Source of the DNA: Candidatus Zhuqueibacterota bacterium
GTDB lineage: Bacteria > Zhuqueibacterota > Zhuqueibacteria > Residuimicrobiales > Oceaniaggregativiventaceae
Assembly: GCA_014728085.1 (NCBI GenBank)
Contig: WJMF01000075.1
Span: 54,028 to 118,027 of the forward strand
Direction of reading: 5' to 3'
DNA length: 64,000 nt
The notes below the pieces were generated by a model. The model had not been told where the DNA came from and made no database searches. It saw only the letters and a program-made list of their open reading frames with translations. Positions 63,582 through 64,000 of the stretch are shown piece after piece. Both the position numbers and the translations under genes were made by a program. How positions within the stretch are numbered: the first letter of the stretch is position 1; each line of letters opens with the position of its first letter.

Positions 63582-64000
63582 ATGAGATACCGGTTTAGAG
63601 CTCAAAAGCAGACACTTAAAATCATCCTTGTTTATTCTACTCTATTTCTCATTGCCTCCTCGCTGGCCCAGGATATCGAACTGGAAGCCTGCCTTCCCCA
63701 GGAACAGGCGTTCGATGATGATCACGCGCTTCTCGATATACTGAATCGATTGGAAAAGAATCCTCTCGATCTCAACCACGCCACGGAAACAGAGCTGGCT
63801 CAATTACCCTGGATATCACCACAATCTGCAGCACAAATTGTAGAATTTAGACAAAAGAATGGAAACTTTGAAAAAATTGATGACATCAGCGAGCTCGGCT
63901 GGCTGAATCCTGAAGCGTTACAATATCTCTCTGCGTTTATCACCATCAAATCAGAAAAAAAAATCCCCTCCGTTGAACTCGAAACGAGACAAAAGATATC
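63582..64000 (+). CDS. Exported helix-hairpin-helix protein, partial at right edge
   Basis: This frame, not in the ORF track because it runs off the window, starts at the ATG 63582 with AGGA upstream. The first 139 residues show a signal peptide (IILVYSTLFLIASSLAQ) and a helix-hairpin-helix (ComEA-like) domain reading LNHATETELAQLPWISPQSA then AAQIVEFRQKNGNFEKIDDI. In FCB bacteria such N-terminal HhH domains are often fused to a large beta-barrel, which would lie beyond the edge. A role in DNA uptake or binding is possible but not shown. It follows the 62725-63555 barrel gene. Confidence 0.8.
   Translation, partial: MRYRFRAQKQTLKIILVYSTLFLIASSLAQDIELEACLPQEQAFDDDHALLDILNRLEKNPLDLNHATETELAQLPWISPQSAAQIVEFRQKNGNFEKIDDISELGWLNPEALQYLSAFITIKSEKKIPSVELETRQKI

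Noticed and set aside
1-64000. CRISPR array, insertion sequence, prophage or defence island
   Set aside because: No spaced repeat series, no transposase or integrase, no phage genes and no defence-type nucleases were seen.

Overview
The window looks like chromosomal DNA from a Gram-negative bacterium of the FCB superphylum, most like Calditrichota/KSB1/Marinimicrobia-type lineages. The case rests on family content: three secreted proteins ending in FlgD-like/type IX-like sorting domains with the 'NPNPF' or 'FPNPY' signature, a PorV/PorQ protein, a GWxTD protein, DUF4835 and DUF2851 proteins, a carboxypeptidase-regulatory-domain TonB receptor, and several TonB systems. Shine-Dalgarno sequences are present before many genes. 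I see no insertion sequence, prophage, integrase or CRISPR array. The species cannot be named from the sequence alone. Almost all genes lie on the minus strand, in operons.

Region 1-7.4 kb (minus) is an exopolysaccharide assembly/export operon. In transcription order it holds a fibronectin-III secreted protein, a sorting-domain secreted protein, a Wza-like lipoprotein, a Wzz-like chain-length protein, a small XRE regulator, an ExeA-like ATPase, a CpsD-like protein that has lost its ATP-binding residues, and the start of a further gene at the left edge. A good sigma-54 promoter and a perfect palindrome lie upstream. Region 7.4-12 kb holds a single-domain response regulator and an operon of two soluble histidine kinases plus an NtrC-type activator. 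A related palindrome upstream of that operon suggests that this system controls both itself and the polysaccharide operon (inference).

Region 12.2-23.3 kb holds an L7Ae-like RNA-binding protein, QueT and RpiB. It then has a plus-strand operon of a 1004-aa TPR protein, a plug-less TonB-receptor-like barrel, ExbB, ExbD and TonB, followed by a parvulin lipoprotein, a LysE exporter and an orphan TonB. Region 23.3-38.5 kb is mostly metabolic and housekeeping: an ALDH7 dehydrogenase, a MtnX-like phosphatase, pyruvate phosphate dikinase, a CtpA protease, thymidylate kinase, MATE, myo-inositol-phosphate synthase, a CDP-alcohol phosphatidyltransferase, RsmI, DUF2851, CapA and a coiled-coil protein. 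The inositol synthase and the phosphatidyltransferase together suggest inositol phospholipid synthesis.

Region 38.6-49.7 kb encodes surface and secretion proteins: a subtilase, a GWxTD protein, PorV/PorQ, a large sorting-domain protein and a TonB receptor. A 0.7 kb structured non-coding region follows. Region 50.4-54.6 kb is EngB, then the ClpX, ClpP and trigger factor operon, and tRNA-Leu(UAG). Region 54.8-63.6 kb has an initiating sugar transferase and a degenerate sigma-54 activator. It then has an operon with a metallophosphoesterase, two roadblock proteins, an MglA-like GTPase and a transporter, followed by DUF4835, an outer-membrane barrel and a helix-hairpin-helix protein cut by the right edge.
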